From Rotaria socialis (Eukaryota; Rotifera; Eurotatoria; Philodinida; Philodinidae), in NCBI GenBank assembly GCA_905331475.1, contig CAJNYU010003023.1:124001-188000 (forward strand): a DNA stretch of 64,000 nt. The letters are read 5' to 3'. A program made the position numbers and the translations under genes. A model generated the notes under the pieces. That model was not told the origin of the DNA, ran no database searches, and was given only the letters and a program-made list of their open reading frames with translations. Of the stretch, positions 1-10,568 are shown in pieces. How positions within the stretch are numbered: position 1 is the first letter of the stretch; the number at the start of each line of letters is the position of its first letter.

Positions 1-111
1 AGAATCAGAATAAAAGGGGAAAAAGTCTATGGGTTGTAAGTAAATAGATGGCTTAGTATATAACATAAATTTTCTTTCTTTTTTTTTCTTTTAGTAAAAT
101 ATTTTCAAAGG

Positions 112-3100
112 ATGGCTACGGCTGTCGAACAACTAGTAATTGATCCACAGTCTCGTTTTCTTGAAATGAAATCTCTTCAACCATATTCAACTACAGACGA
201 ATATCTATATGCAATGAAAGAAGATCTTGCAGATTGGCTTTCAAATATGTATCCCGAGTGGCGTCCTATTACGGCTGATAGTTTTCTTGAATGTTTAGGT
301 AAGAATGTCAAAATATTTTTTGATTATCTCTTTCGTTATGCAATCTAATTGATTTAGAAATCAAAATAATTACTTGTTTTAAAATATATTCATTTCTTGT
401 ATTTGCTTTCAATATACATGATAAATTGAAAACGTTTTATTGAGAAAAAAACGACATATTTTACAAAAAAAACCCAATATATCATATCAATATACTCGTA
501 TTAATTGCTATATTGAGTTTCTATTGACTTTGACAGTCAGTTGTTTTGTGTGCTTGTTAGAAAGTTCGAACAAGAATAAACGATGCGAGTGTAAAAACAT
601 CGATAGACAGACAGATAGTTCAATGATTATAACCGGAAGCCATTTCAACTAACTAGATTAGTCTTAGATAAGTAAGATATATAGAATTGACCGAGCATTA
701 AAAAGTCATGTTGTCTACCATTTAGGAATTACTCCATTGTCTCGACGTCGAGAGTGGACTGTCTTGGCCTTCGTTTGAAAACAATTTAGTTAAGCTTTTT
801 GGATTATATGAAAAATTTTCTTTTAGAAAATGGCGTTCTTCTTTGTCAGCATGCTAACAATGTAAATGATGCTGCGCGTAAAGCTTATTCATTAAAATTA
901 GCCCCGCGGCCATTATCAACGTCAACATTAGAAAACTGTAAATATCGTCCTGATGCTCGTCCACAAACATTCAATGCTCGTGATAATGTTTCACAGTTTA
1001 TTAAATGGTCACGTCGAGTTGTTGGCGTACGTGAAGTTCTGATGTTTGAATCCGATGATTTAATATTACGAAAAAATGAAAAAAATTTTCTTTTATGCTT
1101 ACTTGAAATTGCTCGTTATGGTTCACAGTTTGGTGTTAGCGTTCCCGCTATTATAAAACTAGAAGATGAAATCGAACGAGAAATTCAACGCGACAAACAA
1201 ACTGAAATCATGTCATTCACTGAGTTAAGACGTTTACAGCGTGAAGAAAATCTTAAAAATATTTCAAATTCAACAAGCCATGGAAAATATAGTCGATTAT
1301 TAAAATTCGTCCGTAGTGAAGCTCAGGATTCAAATAGTAGTCATAATAGCAGTGATGACACAGTGAAAAATTCCTACAATACTTTTTCTTTATCACATTC
1401 AAATGGTGCCAATTGGTTAAGACAACGTATATCTCGTATACCGAAATTCTCATATCATCATCATCATAGTAAAAACCGGTATAATAGTGGCGATAGTCAC
1501 GATAGTACAACATGGAGCGATGCAACAACAACAACAACAATCGTACCTAATAAAGAACAGAAAATAATACCACAAATTAGTCGAACTTTAGGCGAAGGTG
1601 AAGTTCGAACTGAAATACCAACAGCATCATCACAATTACATAAAACAGTAAGTTTCATATGAAACTAAATCTAGTCGCTTGCGTTGATTTTTATTTATTT
1701 AGGTTGTACAAATGACAAATTCATGCTGTTGTGCACAACGGTTTCCTGTAATACGTATTGGTGAAGGAAAATATAGAATTGGAGAAAGTGGAACAATCAT
1801 TTTCATACGAGTACACATGTTTTATTGTAATCATAACACATCAACATATATTTTTTGTTTGTTTATATAGATTCTTCGATATCATGTAATGGTTCGTGTC
1901 GGTGGTGGTTGGGATACTCTTGAGAACTATCTAAATAAACATGATCCATGTCGACGCGCAACCAGTAAGTTGAATCTCATGTGAATATTTACTATATAAA
2001 CACTGATATCTGTGAAAAGGTCATCGTCGATTAGAACCTAATGAGTTTCATAAAGACATACCGATTCTTGCTATACCAACCAATACGACATCATCTTGTT
2101 TTTCAAAAGTGACTCCACATGGTAAATCAGTAACAATCAAAACTGAAGAATTTCCACTTACGAAACCATCTGGTCATGATACAAATTTAGCTAATGCTCA
2201 ACTTCTAATAACTCGTGATGCTCATGGACGTCATCATATTGGACAGATAACATATAAAAGTGAAGAAAATCTTGATCAATCACATGCATGTCCTCATCAT
2301 CATGTTAAACAACCATCTCCAGCACCAAAAGTAAAAAGTGCTCGTGGTACAGGACGTCTAATAACCTCGTCAATGTTTAATAAACAATCGTCACCAAGTA
2401 TCGACCAAGATTGTTCATCGTATTCAACAACATTTTCAATTGAAACTAATCCAACGAATACATCCCTGAACGAATATCGCCCGTATAAAACTTCATCGAT
2501 TCATGAACAACATTCGCCATCAAAAATTATCAACGATAATTATAAAGAAAATCAACGAAGAATAAAATCAACTGTTAAAAAATCGAAATTAGGCTTTATA
2601 GAATCATTTATTGATAATGTCGATGGTTATATGACGCCTACATTAGATGATTGTGAACACGATTTTGATATTAGTGATATTGATGATGCTATGCAAAATA
2701 ATAATCACGATGAAGATCGCACACATATCGATGAAGATAGTTTAGAAAGTTGTGATGGCGTGATAGAAACTCTGAAGGAATCAATATCACCACCGCGTTC
2801 AACTATTTCAGACATGGAACCAATTCTATCGAACGTAAAACCAGGTGCGATTTGTACAGCATTATATTTAGCTCACAAGCAAAAACAAGCATCGAATTAC
2901 AAAAAATCGCCATCAGCGTTTTCATATTCACGTTCAAATACATTACCGAATGTTATTGAAGCTTTGAAAAAAGAAGAGCAACAACTAAAGAAATCACATC
3001 GTAAACCATCAACTGTTACACAACGTTCACAATCAATTGAATTGTTCGATAAAAATCCTATCAATGATCCATCGAGACTTGATCGAGATTCTGGCTTTGA

Positions 3101-3434
3101 TGAACAAGATTTTCGTTGTGAACGTTCTCATTCAAGTTATGATGATAATTCAAGTGCATCATCAGTCAAAAGTGTGCGAAGTTCAATTGCACGTTCTGTA
3201 TCATCCGACCTCAACGGACAATCTTATCGAGAGAATAAAGCTTATGAATTACGTGTCAAAGCGCTTGACAATACAAGACTTTTAAATGAACAATATGTAC
3301 AGGATGCAAGATTAAATGCGCGAAAAAATTTTAGCTATCCAACAGCGCGAACAAATAATACAGTTCTGCCTACGACACATAAATATAAAAAAAATAGTCA
3401 ACCAAATTTTTATCTTAAACGTCAAGAATTATAA
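112..3434 (+). CDS. GAS2-like protein (CH + GAR domains), actin-microtubule linker
   Basis: Five exons are read as 112-298, 827-1647, 1703-1810, 1871-1964 and 2020-3434; phases close and give 874 aa. The N-terminus ([15 protein letters not shown]-like start, then [14 protein letters not shown] across the first junction) is the calponin-homology domain of the GAS2 family. Exons 3-4 encode the GAR domain: [20 protein letters not shown] followed by a [10 protein letters not shown] core and HDPCR end. CH binds actin and GAR binds microtubules in this family (known). The last exon encodes a roughly 470-residue Ser/Thr/Asn-rich, probably disordered tail, as in long GAS2L1/2 and Drosophila Pigs proteins; I cannot tell which paralogue is closest. 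A polypyrimidine tract and AG just before 95 suggest a 5' UTR exon lies outside the window. An AATAAA-like signal near 3618 fits the 3' end. It converges on the next gene. Confidence 0.9.
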
Positions 3435-3819
3435 TGGGTTTTAATTTTGTTTTTGTTTTTGTGCAGAGTGATTTATTAGAGTTTTTCTTTTTCTTTTCCT
3501 ATTATTATTTAAAATCATTCCTTCGAACTAATTTAACTTGTATAGGTTTTTCTTATGTGTCATACTACTATGCAGTGACTATTGTTAAATCATTTATGTT
3601 TACGACAAAGTTATAAAATAAAAACAACAAAAACAGTTTAAATTCATCTCCATAGTCGGCTGTGGATCTCACACTGGTATCCGTGAGAAAACTCAAGTAA
3701 TCAACAAAAGGAGAATCGAAATGTTTTAACTTTGAATTCATCTCATCAATTTCTATTTTTTTATGTTTAGAAATAATAATTAAACACCGTTAACAAAAAA
3801 ATATTTCAACAACGATCAT
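3435..3819. other. Convergent 3' UTR spacer
   Basis: This spacer between the GAS2-like gene (+) and TRMT10C (-) holds AT-rich 3' UTR sequence of both genes, including a likely poly(A) signal near 3618. I see no further gene or repeat. Confidence 0.6.
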
Positions 3820-5217
3820 TCATTGGTCGGTTCGATTTCGAATACCAGCGTATTTCCCCCAACGTTCCGATTCATTTTTACCTAAACGTGGTTGATTAAA
3901 ACGTTCCGCAACTTTTCGATCCCTTTGAAAAAAGAAACTTATTCAATAAGAAAAAAAGACTTATACTTGAGTCTTACGGAATAGCTTGAAATGCTTCAGA
4001 CCAAGATTGACCATGCTTCAAAGCCATTAGAATAAAATAAATTTTATCCAATGATAATGTTCGGCTAGCATTACCACCAAATCTATATAAATCACAAAAC
4101 AATCAAAATCTTCTTTCATATTTATGAAAAATTCTACTTCAAATATCGTTCTAATGGTAATCTTTGATGTTTTATATTGTCTCTTTTAGCTTTTGCCAGT
4201 GTCAAAGGTCGTCCACCAACACCTAGGAAAATTCAATTTTAAAGAAAAACAAGAAAGTTCATAAGAGTCTTACTTACTACCGTCTACAATAGCACCAATA
4301 ATATATACAGCATTATGATCATACTCGGACATTTCATATTGACTATGAGGTGATAAATAAATTAATTTTTGTGGATCGACTAAATCTAAATAGCTTGCTT
4401 CAGTTGTTTCAAAACAGGATACAGCACGATTTTGACTATGACGTCTAGCGAATTCTTTTTGAATTTGCCCATCAGTTGCAAAATTACATAATGTTACGAA
4501 CGATGGCGAATGGTATCGTTGTATATTAGCAAAAAAGAATTCGATCTGATCAACTAATTTCGATACGTATTTTGAACGAGCATGTTCAACTTCAAAACCG
4601 CAATCAACAAGAAGATGCTCACCAAGACGCGCTTGAACCATTAATTTATTATCACGTATCCAACGATCTGTTTGACCGCCAGTCAATTGTCGAAACATGG
4701 AGTGATAACCGGGATAGTTCGTTACTGGTAGACCAGCAGCTGCTAAGTCAGCATGGCGAGTAGCTGATGTCATACGTCGTTCTTGGAGAGCAGCTTTTTC
4801 AGCTACACGTTTTCGTTTACTTATTTCACGTACGAATAGATAATTATAGGTTGATTTACGATTATTTAATAAAGGAGACGATATTAATTCTGACCAATAT
4901 TCATCGGGTATACTATCAGGTACACGTTCTCCGCTTTCACGTAATGTTTGTATTCTAGAAAAATAATTCCATTTCGTTGAGCGATATAAATAAAAATATT
5001 TCATAATTTACTCTAATAAAATAACTTGACGTTTTTGTTCATCGTTTAATGATTGATATGATTGACGATGTCGTAAATATTCCCAAAGCCATTCATTTGT
5101 GTCTGTTGTTGATGATGATTTAGAAGATATATGATCAGCCAGATATCGATGATGATACGATAAGGCATGTCGACGAACAATCAAATTAATCCCAGAAGAC
5201 AATGATTGGAACATCAT
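3820..5217 (-). CDS. TRMT10C: tRNA methyltransferase 10 C-like, mitochondrial RNase P protein 1
   Basis: Five exons on the minus strand: 5217-5012, 4954-4278, 4222-4138, 4082-3978 and 3922-3820; lengths sum to 391 aa, close to the human protein (about 400). The first exon starts with a basic, hydroxylated, acid-poor leader typical of a mitochondrial import signal. The SPOUT methyltransferase core shows YLSPHSQ, a VYIIGAIVDGS strand-loop, then GRPLTLAKAK and RLPLERYLK, the SAM-binding knot region of Trm10 enzymes. The stretch VPDSIPDEYW before the core resembles TRMT10C rather than cytosolic TRMT10A. In animals this protein methylates position 9 of mitochondrial tRNAs and is the tRNA-binding subunit of RNase P with SDR5C1 and PRORP. 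The 57 nt first intron carries an in-frame stop and an ATG, so a naive ORF search splits the gene. TRMT10A/B cannot be fully excluded. Confidence 0.85.
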
Positions 5218-5575
5218 ATATCTTAAAATTAGAACTGTTCATTCAATTGAGACGCTATTGGAGTTAATCCGTTGATTACCAAATTTCTCGAAAATACACC
5301 TTTTACATTTGGCCATCATAGATGTCCTACTCAATCAATTAGACATGCGTATGCGTATTTCGATAAAACGTATTCCAACATCAAAAAACTTGTTTTGATT
5401 CAGTAGCTGTACTTAATAATATTTATGTAGTAGTCAAATAACTGCGTCATTTCGACTCTTGGTTCGTTACGCTTGATCACTTTCTGTTTTTTTTCGCTCT
5501 CTTCTGCCGTGTAATATGGGCATTAGTATATTATAGTTACAGAAGAAAAAAGTAATAATAACAAAAACGCTAGCA
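5218..5575. promoter_or_regulatory. Shared divergent promoter region
   Basis: This 358 bp spacer separates the start codons of TRMT10C (-) and the coiled-coil gene (+). It must hold both promoters and 5' UTRs. A CT-rich tract (5480-5500) precedes the plus-strand gene; no clear TATA box is seen. That the two genes share regulation is inference from spacing only. Confidence 0.5.
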
Positions 5576-6166
5576 ATGGATCGAAGTCAAGCTACAAAAA
5601 CTTATCTTGAAGAAACGAATAAATTACGTTTAAAATTATCTCGATTAGAAGTTAAGTCAATAGAAGAAAAAGCTTCTGGTGAAGTACTTAAATGGCGTCG
5701 AAATTTTGATACATCTTCCTCGATTCAACTCGAACGCGTATTCAATGGGATAGAAAAACGTAAACAAGAAGAAGTGATTGCTTTAGTTAATGAACTACGT
5801 ATTGCTCTCGACGAATTCAAAGAAACAAGTCTTAGACGTCTTGCAGAACTTGATGGATTCATTTCGGAGAAAAGTCTCAACGATGAGGGTCAAGTTAATT
5901 ATGTTAAATTTGAGTTGGATTCGATGGACAAAAAAATTGAATGTCTTCAAATGAATATTATTGTAAAAGTTGTTGATACATCCAGACAACGGCGTTCATC
6001 GACTGCACTCACTCGAAATACACTTGAATTAAATAAAGTATTTGATTTTAACAAGCCTCCATCAAATTCTGATTCATCAACTGGGTTTTTTCAAGCTATC
6101 AGAAATTTTTTTAATCGTGCTTCATCAGCTGGAGCAAGTTATTACAATATCGATTTACCTGAATAA
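5576..6166 (+). CDS. Small coiled-coil protein of unknown function
   Basis: A single open exon of 196 codons. I do not recognise the family. Residues about 5-125 are rich in Lys, Glu, Leu and Arg with heptad-like spacing (KTYLEETNKLRLKLSRLEVK near the start; KRKQEEVIALVNELRIALDE near the middle), which suggests one or two coiled-coil helices. A Ser/Thr-rich linker follows, then a short amphipathic segment FFQAIRNFFNRASS near residue 175. There is no signal peptide and no membrane helix. The first in-frame ATG is used. A poly(A) signal AATAAA lies at 6255-6260, about 90 bases after the stop, supporting an expressed gene. The upstream neighbour is divergent TRMT10C. Confidence 0.7.
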   Translation: MDRSQATKTYLEETNKLRLKLSRLEVKSIEEKASGEVLKWRRNFDTSSSIQLERVFNGIEKRKQEEVIALVNELRIALDEFKETSLRRLAELDGFISEKSLNDEGQVNYVKFELDSMDKKIECLQMNIIVKVVDTSRQRRSSTALTRNTLELNKVFDFNKPPSNSDSSTGFFQAIRNFFNRASSAGASYYNIDLPE

Positions 6167-7670
6167 ATGGCAAATATCCATAAAGAAAGCAATATTTAAT
6201 TCTTTTTTTTTAAATTTACTATTGACTACATTTTATCATTGTTTCTTAATGGAGAATAAAATCTTTTTTTTCTACATGAAAATCTATGTGAATCTTAATC
6301 CTAGTGTATGACATTGTTTTTCTTAGATACATCGGATGGTATCACATGTTATCGGGTGATTTTGCTATCAAATATGCTGTAAAGGTTTGCTGAAATTGTG
6401 TTGCTTCATGAGTTTGATCGGCATGTGCATTGAACTTTTGCCAGTATTCGTGTGAGTAGTCTCACAATGCAAATTCTTTACTTAATATATACACTGTTGT
6501 ATCATTGTATTCATATAGATTATAGATTCTTCCCAATGCAGAACAATACATATGTTCGATTCGTTGTTGGGTTTTGGCATAAAATAACTAATACGAATCC
6601 AGCTCATCGACAGATGTGGATGTGGGTAAAGATACGAATGTCATTCTCGTCTCAACTCACAACCTCCAGATTTAGAGCACTCATAAAGATTAATAGCTTA
6701 TTAAGTAGTGGATGATATGCAGTCCCACTAGAATCTACGCATTTAATATCTCAACCCATCTCCCTTTCATCAATATCAATGTTTCAGGTGCTGGCAGCAA
6801 ATTTGTAAATTAGCCAAAATTAGTTTATGAACAACAAAAGCAATACGATTTCTTTGGTTTGGACAAAATCTATCCAATGTAGGCGATGCTGATTTACGCA
6901 CAGCAAGAAAACAAAGTACTCAGTTCAGTTGACGGGACTCCCTCATCGAACATAATTGTATTTTGTTGATAGCTTAACGTTATCTACGGTCCTTCGTCAG
7001 TACTCCACGACTCAACTGGGATTGTTAATAGTGTTGTTTCTCAATCGATCAAAACTTCTTCTGTAATTAGGTACCCAGGTTCAAACCGTACGACTGGAAA
7101 CTGTTGGTTCCGGTGAAATCCCGGCAAAAATATGGAAGCAGTATTCCGGGACCGGTTATGGCTTCTTCTTTGCTAATTTCTGTAACCGGATGAAATGCCA
7201 GGATCCCGCTGTCCTTTCCGGCAAGGTTCCTGAGAAGGATTCCGACGCCTTTTCACGGGAGCAGGATCCTAACTATGTTCCTTCTATTTCAGATTCGGTT
7301 GCAACTCATAGATCTGACCGTTTTTATTTTTTTTCAGACGGTTTAATCCCGCAACCGGAAACGACAGGATCTGTTCGAGAACGTTTTCCTTATAACTACA
7401 TGACTTTAATACCTTACAATCGACACATTGGATCGCTCTCTCAAAAGAATCTCTAGAATACAATTGTATATTCAGTGATCAAATGTATGGAATATTAAGA
7501 AAAAGTTACAACTCCATACCAGCATTGATAAAGGTTGTGACTCTCTTCAAAACATGGGACTAAATTGGGCATGATAGTCATTCTTAAAGCAGTTTTAAGG
7601 AGTACGAAATTAACAGCAGTGTGAAAACAAGCAGACTGGATACAAAATATCGCGTAAGAGATTGCACAAC
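6167..7670. other. Gene-free region with GC-richer repeat remnants
   Basis: No supported gene. Most is AT-rich spacer. The stretch about 7060-7400 is less AT-rich, with recurring ggatcc, ccgg and cccgg words (a second patch of the same flavour lies at 9080-9330), suggesting two decayed copies of one repeat. Short open frames here have no recognisable domain. Confidence 0.4.
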
Positions 7671-8167
7671 TCGCAATCCACTACTGAGAGCAATAGTTGA
7701 ATAGGGACCACGATAGACTATTGAATTGTGTCTTCAAATTGGAAGATATTATTTAGTTCAGATAATCGCACGCGACAATGCACGATAACTAGGTAAACGG
7801 AATCACTACTGAGCTGATTTAAATTAATTTAATTACCAGAGTTCAAAAACATCTGATACAGAAACAAATCGACACCATCAAAAGCAATAAATCACACGTT
7901 CATCTCTGGAAAGTCTAAAAACCGATAAAATACTCAAATCTTATCATTTTATAGGTCTTCTAGCACACCTGTCACAGATACGAGCGGAATGTGACAGGTA
8001 GGCACAGTAGCAGAAAGGCCATCTCTCCGACTCCAACAGACCTAGATATGTCAAAAACGAGAGCGCACAAAAAAAGTATTGAAATACTAAAACACTCTTC
8101 AGACTGCATAGCAGCCGACCTTCACCTATATATATATATATATATGCTTGTTCCACACTGAGAAGTT
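7671..8167. repeat. Tandem duplication, copy 1 (497 bp)
   Basis: This copy runs from TCGCAATCCACTACTGAGAG to the end GAGAAGTT immediately before a single undetermined base at 8168. It matches 8169-8665 over its full length with about seven substitutions by eye. It carries a (TA)n microsatellite near 8130. No coding content is recognised. Confidence 0.9.
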
Positions 8168-8168
8168 N
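8168..8168. other. Undetermined base (N) at the repeat junction
   Basis: The only N noticed in the window sits exactly between the two 497 bp copies. This is the pattern expected from joining two overlapping or allelic contigs rather than from a natural duplication. Confidence 0.9.
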
Positions 8169-8665
8169 TCGCAATCCACTACTGAGAGCAATAGTTGAAT
8201 AGGGACCACGATAGACTATTGAATTGTGTCTTCAAATTGGAAGATATTATTTAGTTCAGATAATCGCACGCGACAATGCACGGTAACTAGGTAAACGGAA
8301 TCACTACTGAGCTGATTTAAATTAATTTAATTACCAGAGTTCAAAAACATCTGATACAGAAACAAATCGACATCATCAAAAGCAATAAATTACACGTTCA
8401 TCTCTGGAAAGTCTAAAAACTGATAAAATACTCAAATCTTATCATTTTATAAGTCTTCTAGCACACCTGTCACAGATACGAACGGAATGTGACAGGTAGG
8501 CACAGTAGCAGAAAGGCCATCTCTCCGACTCCAACAGACCTAGATATGTCAAAAACGAGAGCGCACAAAAAAAGTATTGAAATACTAAAACAGTCTTCAG
8601 ACTGCATAGCAGCCGACCTTCACCTATATATATATATATATATGCTTGTTCCACACTGAGAAGTT
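8169..8665. repeat. Tandem duplication, copy 2 (497 bp)
   Basis: Full-length second copy of 7671-8167, with the same (TA)n tract near 8630. Sequence continues uninterrupted past its end (TTCATTCACTCG). Confidence 0.9.
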
Positions 8666-10490
8666 CATTCACTCGTTCATGCAGCTACTAGTAAAGTGCC
8701 TTCAAGATTGCTTGAGACTCTTCAAACTGACCTAGCGATACATGAACACCCTGAAGATCACCAGTCTATCCACATGAGTGAACATTCAAAGTTCCAACCC
8801 CATTTTTAATATTAATCGATGATCATTGAAAACAAGAATTGACATAGGACTTTGGATTTATTATAGATCTTCCTTGAGCAACATTTGCAATCAGTGCCAT
8901 ACTCTCCATCAGCAGAATATCATCTAATTAAGGTAAATAGAACAAATCACCTTCAAAGATCTTAGAATATGATTTTCTATCAATCTGGATCTTCTAATCA
9001 CAGAAATACCCTATAACTAAGGTAGTCACAATAAAGATATCTAGTGATCTTCGTAGATCTTTCATATTTGTTTCAGGATGCAGAATTGTGGGTTTCGTTG
9101 TGCTTCCGGTTTGTCCCATCAGTATCCTTCGGTTTTCCGTTTTGGATGTGAAGGTTTCTGCTGGCATTCCTGATTTTCTCCTCCCTGTCCCTCTAGGATC
9201 CTTATATGTTCCTTAGAGTTTCCTATGACTGGATTTGGGACGAAGTTAAAGGTTCAGGGTACGTTTTTTTCGGATCGAATGCTGCTTCTACTTCCTATTG
9301 TTTTTCCTGCAGGATCCGGAGAACGGAATCATCGACCTGGGGATATGAACATCGAAATTCAGTAACTTCTAATTCCCATGATATATATTGAATTATTATT
9401 TTTTTGATGAATCGAAGAGGTTAAACGAAAAGATTCTTTTCATTTTCAGATTTATTATTTATACATTTGATAATAAAGAGTCAGTGTAGCAATGATAAGT
9501 ATGATAATATATGTTGGGACTGTTAGTTTTGTCCATAAAACGTTCCGATTGCATGAATCTCGATCAACAATACATGAATATTTCTAGAAAAATTAACGTA
9601 TCAATGTATAGTATACTTGAATCAAGAACTAACTATTAATAGTCTATCGAATTAGTAAAGGCGATAATTATCAATTTATTATCGATTATAGTTCGAATTC
9701 AAACTAGTTAGATCATGGGAAAAATTACGATCATAAATAAAATTCAGCAGCTATTTCTCATCATCACAGTGACGATACAACGCATGCTTTCTGGATACAT
9801 CTTTCTGTGATGGTTGAGTGAAAATCTTTTCGCATTTAAAATATCTATGTATGTAAATGTTCTTTGTATTGTGCCACTCTGTTTTGAATCGATAATAGGC
9901 AGTTTAATATTTCATCATTTAAGAACTTCAACTAGTTAATTCATTGCTTCTTCAGTCGCTACACGAGTTATGTCCAACCCATTGTATCAAAATTGAAGCC
10001 TAATGATGATTGTAGTTTTTCTGTTTAATTACTCCTTAATTATAAGAAGTATAGTTACTACATAAAAGTTATCTTTGATTTAGTCAAAATTTAATTCTGT
10101 TGCCTTTCTTCATTTAAACAGAAACTAATTATACACATAAAAAGCAACGAAACTGACGAGCTATTTGCTCCTTTTTCTTCGTTCTTAACAGAAAGAGAGA
10201 GAGAGAGATCGACCGATTTAAGATAACAAAAGATAAGCATACACTGAAGAAGACGAAGTTGTTGACACAGCAACATTCAATTGCTTGCAAACATGAACAG
10301 CAAACGAAAGTTGGAAAAAATAACCATAAAACTTCTGAAATACTTGAATTCCCTTCTTTGTTTCTAGTTAATAAACATATCTGCAATAGAAATAAGGTAT
10401 GCATGTGTTGTTGAGTATCAACAGAGAAAAGATAAAATATTCACATTTAACGTCGTAAAAAATATCCATAAAAAAGCAAGCTGTAGGCTA
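8666..10490. other. Gene-free spacer upstream of the ART gene
   Basis: AT-rich DNA with a GC-richer patch at 9080-9330 resembling 7060-7400 in word content, and a GA microsatellite near 10190-10210. No open frame has recognisable protein features. Confidence 0.4.
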
Positions 10491-10497
10491 TATAAAT
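10491..10497 (+). promoter_or_regulatory. TATA box of the ART-TPR gene
   Basis: TATAAAT lies 72 bases before the ATG at 10569, in a good position for a core promoter with a short 5' UTR. The downstream CACATTACTATTCATC could contain the initiator. Confidence 0.55.
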
Positions 10498-10568
10498 CTA
10501 AACGAGGCTGGTGTCTCAACAACACATTACTATTCATCATTTGTATTAAGCAACAACACGTACTTGGC

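Noticed and set aside
1253-1540. 95-codon minus-strand frame inside the GAS2-like exon
   Set aside because: Antisense shadow of a real exon; low-complexity Tyr/His composition.
3434-3616. 60-codon plus-strand frame after the GAS2-like stop
   Set aside because: Poly-F/Y-type translation of a T-rich 3' UTR.
7050-7110. GGTTCAAACC, resembling a tRNA B box
   Set aside because: No A box at the right distance and no foldable acceptor stem.
7944-8672. Two near-identical 76-codon minus-strand frames
   Set aside because: They are the two copies of the 497 bp duplication; (TA)n translation and no domain, with one spanning the N.
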